Assembly (NCBI GenBank): GCA_036563245.1
Contig: DATCMU010000037.1
Location: 1 to 64,000 of the forward strand
DNA from: DATCMU01 sp036563245
GTDB taxonomy: Bacteria > Pseudomonadota > Alphaproteobacteria > Rhizobiales > Devosiaceae
DNA length: 64,000 nucleotides
Direction of reading: 5' to 3'
Shown: positions 62,711 to 64,000 of the stretch, piece after piece
Numbering within the stretch: position 1 is the stretch's first letter
Layout of the letters: each line of letters starts with the position of its first letter
Made by a program: the position numbers and the translations under genes
The notes under the pieces: generated by a model
Told to the model about the DNA's origin: nothing
Seen by the model: only the letters and a program-made list of their open reading frames with translations
Databases searched by the model: none

Positions 62711-63469
62711 TCAGGCGAGGAAGATGCCCGTGACGCCGTCATAGATGAGCTTGAGGGCGAGCAGGAACACCAGTCCATAGGCGAGGCGATAGAACAGCTG
62801 GATCGAGATTCGACGAACCAGGTATATGCCGAGCGCCATGCCGGCAACCGCCACTGGCGCGAGCAGAAGGGCGCGTTCGAGATTGGCCACCGAGAGCTGG
62901 CCTAGGAAGTAGTACGGAACCAGCTTGGTGGTGTTGACGATGGCGAAGAACCAGGCCGTGGTGCCCGCATAGACGCTTGGGGTCAGGCGTTGGGGCAGCA
63001 CATAGACCTGGTAGGGAGGTCCGCCGGTATGGCTGACGAAGCTGGTAAAGCCGGCGATGCCTCCCCAGAACACCCCCCAGGGGCGGGAAGGCTTGATTCC
63101 GCTGATCTTGCTGCGGATGGGGAAAACCGCATCCAGGATGAACAGCAGGGTGATAATCCCCACACCAAGCAGCACCATCTGCTCGGTCACCATGGAAAAA
63201 AAGAGCCACCCCACACCGATACCCACCATCGCGCCGGGCAGGAGTATGAGGAGATTGCGCCGGTCGATCTCGCGCCGGTAGGCGACCAGTCCGATTGCGT
63301 CCATCACCAGCAGGACCGGCAGCATCATGCCGGCGGCCTCGCGCGCGGGCATCACGAGGGTGAGCAGGGGAACGCCGACGACCCCGATGCTGCCCAGAAG
63401 ACCGGACTTGGCGAGCGCGACAATGAACACGGCCAGGATGGCCACCGGCCAGAAATAGGTCTCGATCAT
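62711..63469 (-). CDS. TauE/SafE-family sulfite/anion exporter
   Basis: A 252-residue membrane protein with about eight hydrophobic segments in two repeats. The TauE/SafE pattern is seen as AKSGLLGSIGVVGVPLLTL near the N-terminus and GGIAGFTSFVSHTGGPPYQVYVL in the centre. Relatives export sulfite, sulfoacetate or other organosulfonates; no sulfur gene is adjacent to fix the substrate. It starts 29 nt after the Kef-type gene on the same strand. Confidence 0.88.
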   Translation of the reverse strand: MIETYFWPVAILAVFIVALAKSGLLGSIGVVGVPLLTLVMPAREAAGMMLPVLLVMDAIGLVAYRREIDRRNLLILLPGAMVGIGVGWLFFSMVTEQMVLLGVGIITLLFILDAVFPIRSKISGIKPSRPWGVFWGGIAGFTSFVSHTGGPPYQVYVLPQRLTPSVYAGTTAWFFAIVNTTKLVPYYFLGQLSVANLERALLLAPVAVAGMALGIYLVRRISIQLFYRLAYGLVFLLALKLIYDGVTGIFLA

Positions 63470-63498
63470 GGAGAATTATCCGGGAAGAGGGCAGGCGG

Positions 63499-64000
63499 CT
63501 ATTCCGTACGGTCCTGGCGCCCGTTGTCAATGTCGGTGAAGTCGTCCATCCAGTCGCCCGCCGCGTTTTCACCGTGTTCGGACCGATCGGCGCGCATGAC
63601 TTCGTTCAGCATTTCGATCGAGGACCGCATATAGCCCACATAGGCGGTTTCGTCGTGCCTGAGGTCACGAGATTCGTTCAGGATGCGGTAGTCATGTCGC
63701 ACAAAGGCATGGGCCAGACGATTCGCCTTGTGGGGAAGGTATCCCAGGGCCACCAGCGCGCGGGTACCCAGACTGACCGCGGAGTGGAAGGTCTCGCGCT
63801 CGGCGATGTCGACGCCGGCGTCCATCAGGTCGTGGGCGTGACTGCGGTCGACGGCGCGGGCGGCAACCTTGACCTTGGGAAAATGTCGCCGGACCATCTG
63901 CGCGATGGCGGTGATGCGTTCGCGCTCGCCGACGGCGATCACGATCAGTTGGGCATCGGCCGCGCCGGCTGCATCGAGCAGGTCGAGCCGTCCGCCATCG
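63499..64000 (-). CDS. Kef-type potassium/proton antiporter, C-terminal part (partial)
   Basis: The C-terminal 166 codons of a gene that enters from the right edge. The visible part covers the end of the TrkA-N (RCK) nucleotide-binding domain: LDLLDAAGAADAQLIVIAVG, then VKVAARAVDRSHAHDLMDAGVD, ERETFHSAVSLG and LPHKANRLAHAFVRHD. These match KefB/KefC, glutathione-gated K+ efflux systems. The tail is acidic. The membrane half lies outside the window, so KefB and KefC cannot be told apart. Confidence 0.88.
   Translation of the reverse strand, partial: DGGRLDLLDAAGAADAQLIVIAVGERERITAIAQMVRRHFPKVKVAARAVDRSHAHDLMDAGVDIAERETFHSAVSLGTRALVALGYLPHKANRLAHAFVRHDYRILNESRDLRHDETAYVGYMRSSIEMLNEVMRADRSEHGENAAGDWMDDFTDIDNGRQDRTE

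Overview
The window is 64 kb of high-GC chromosome from an alphaproteobacterium, almost certainly of the Rhizobiales (Hyphomicrobiales). Markers are GapR (DUF2312), CpdR, DUF992, DUF1036, a Cys-free L36, three-subunit proton-translocating transhydrogenase next to an aa3-oxidase subunit IV, an alpha-type IbpA with a ROSE-like leader, an MmgR/alpha-r8-like sRNA and CtrA-type boxes. A Devosiaceae-like genus is my guess; the sequence does not fix it. Gene order is chromosomal. I see no phage, insertion sequence, CRISPR array or plasmid module.

Left part (1-8.7 kb): the 5' end of gltB, an sHSP under an RpoH-like promoter and probable thermosensor, housekeeping enzymes (a beta-hydroxyacid dehydrogenase, a lysophospholipase-like hydrolase, a HisN-like phosphatase, an N-formylglutamate amidohydrolase), a probable trans-acting sRNA, cpdR and two tRNA-Val genes. 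From 8.7 to 16.2 kb come a DMT exporter with its likely XRE-cupin regulator and an oxygen-independent ubiquinone block: ubiT-ubiU-ubiV diverges from ubiD-ubiX plus a TDT-family transporter, with a perfect FNR/FixK-type palindrome between the two operons.

Middle (16.4-40 kb): an amino-sugar operon (CUT1 ABC importer, NanE epimerase, BadF-type kinase, GntR regulator), a copper module (copA-cueR with a textbook 19-bp-spacer promoter), a fatty-acid beta-oxidation regulon (fadD-merR diverging from fadE-fadJ-fadI, with paired operator-like sites), and a complete oligopeptide importer oppABCDF.

Right part (40-64 kb): a single-domain response regulator, rpmJ, an M20 dipeptidase, pyk, a DUF1036 protein, gapR, dxs, two cell-wall genes (an M15/DUF882-like peptidase and a YcbB-type L,D-transpeptidase), a degenerate NtrC-like regulator, pepF, a COX subunit IV, pntAA-pntAB-pntB followed by a hydrolase-fold protein lacking its nucleophile, a DsbA/FrnE protein, a DUF992 protein flanked by inverted repeats, rpsU, purEK, two divergent DUF465 genes, a TauE/SafE transporter and the 3' end of a Kef-type antiporter gene.

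The most notable items are the FNR-boxed anaerobic ubiquinone locus, the MmgR-like sRNA, the pseudo-hydrolase behind pntB, the histone-like tail on PntAA, the NtrC-like protein without GAFTGA, and the paired MerR-type operators of the fad genes.
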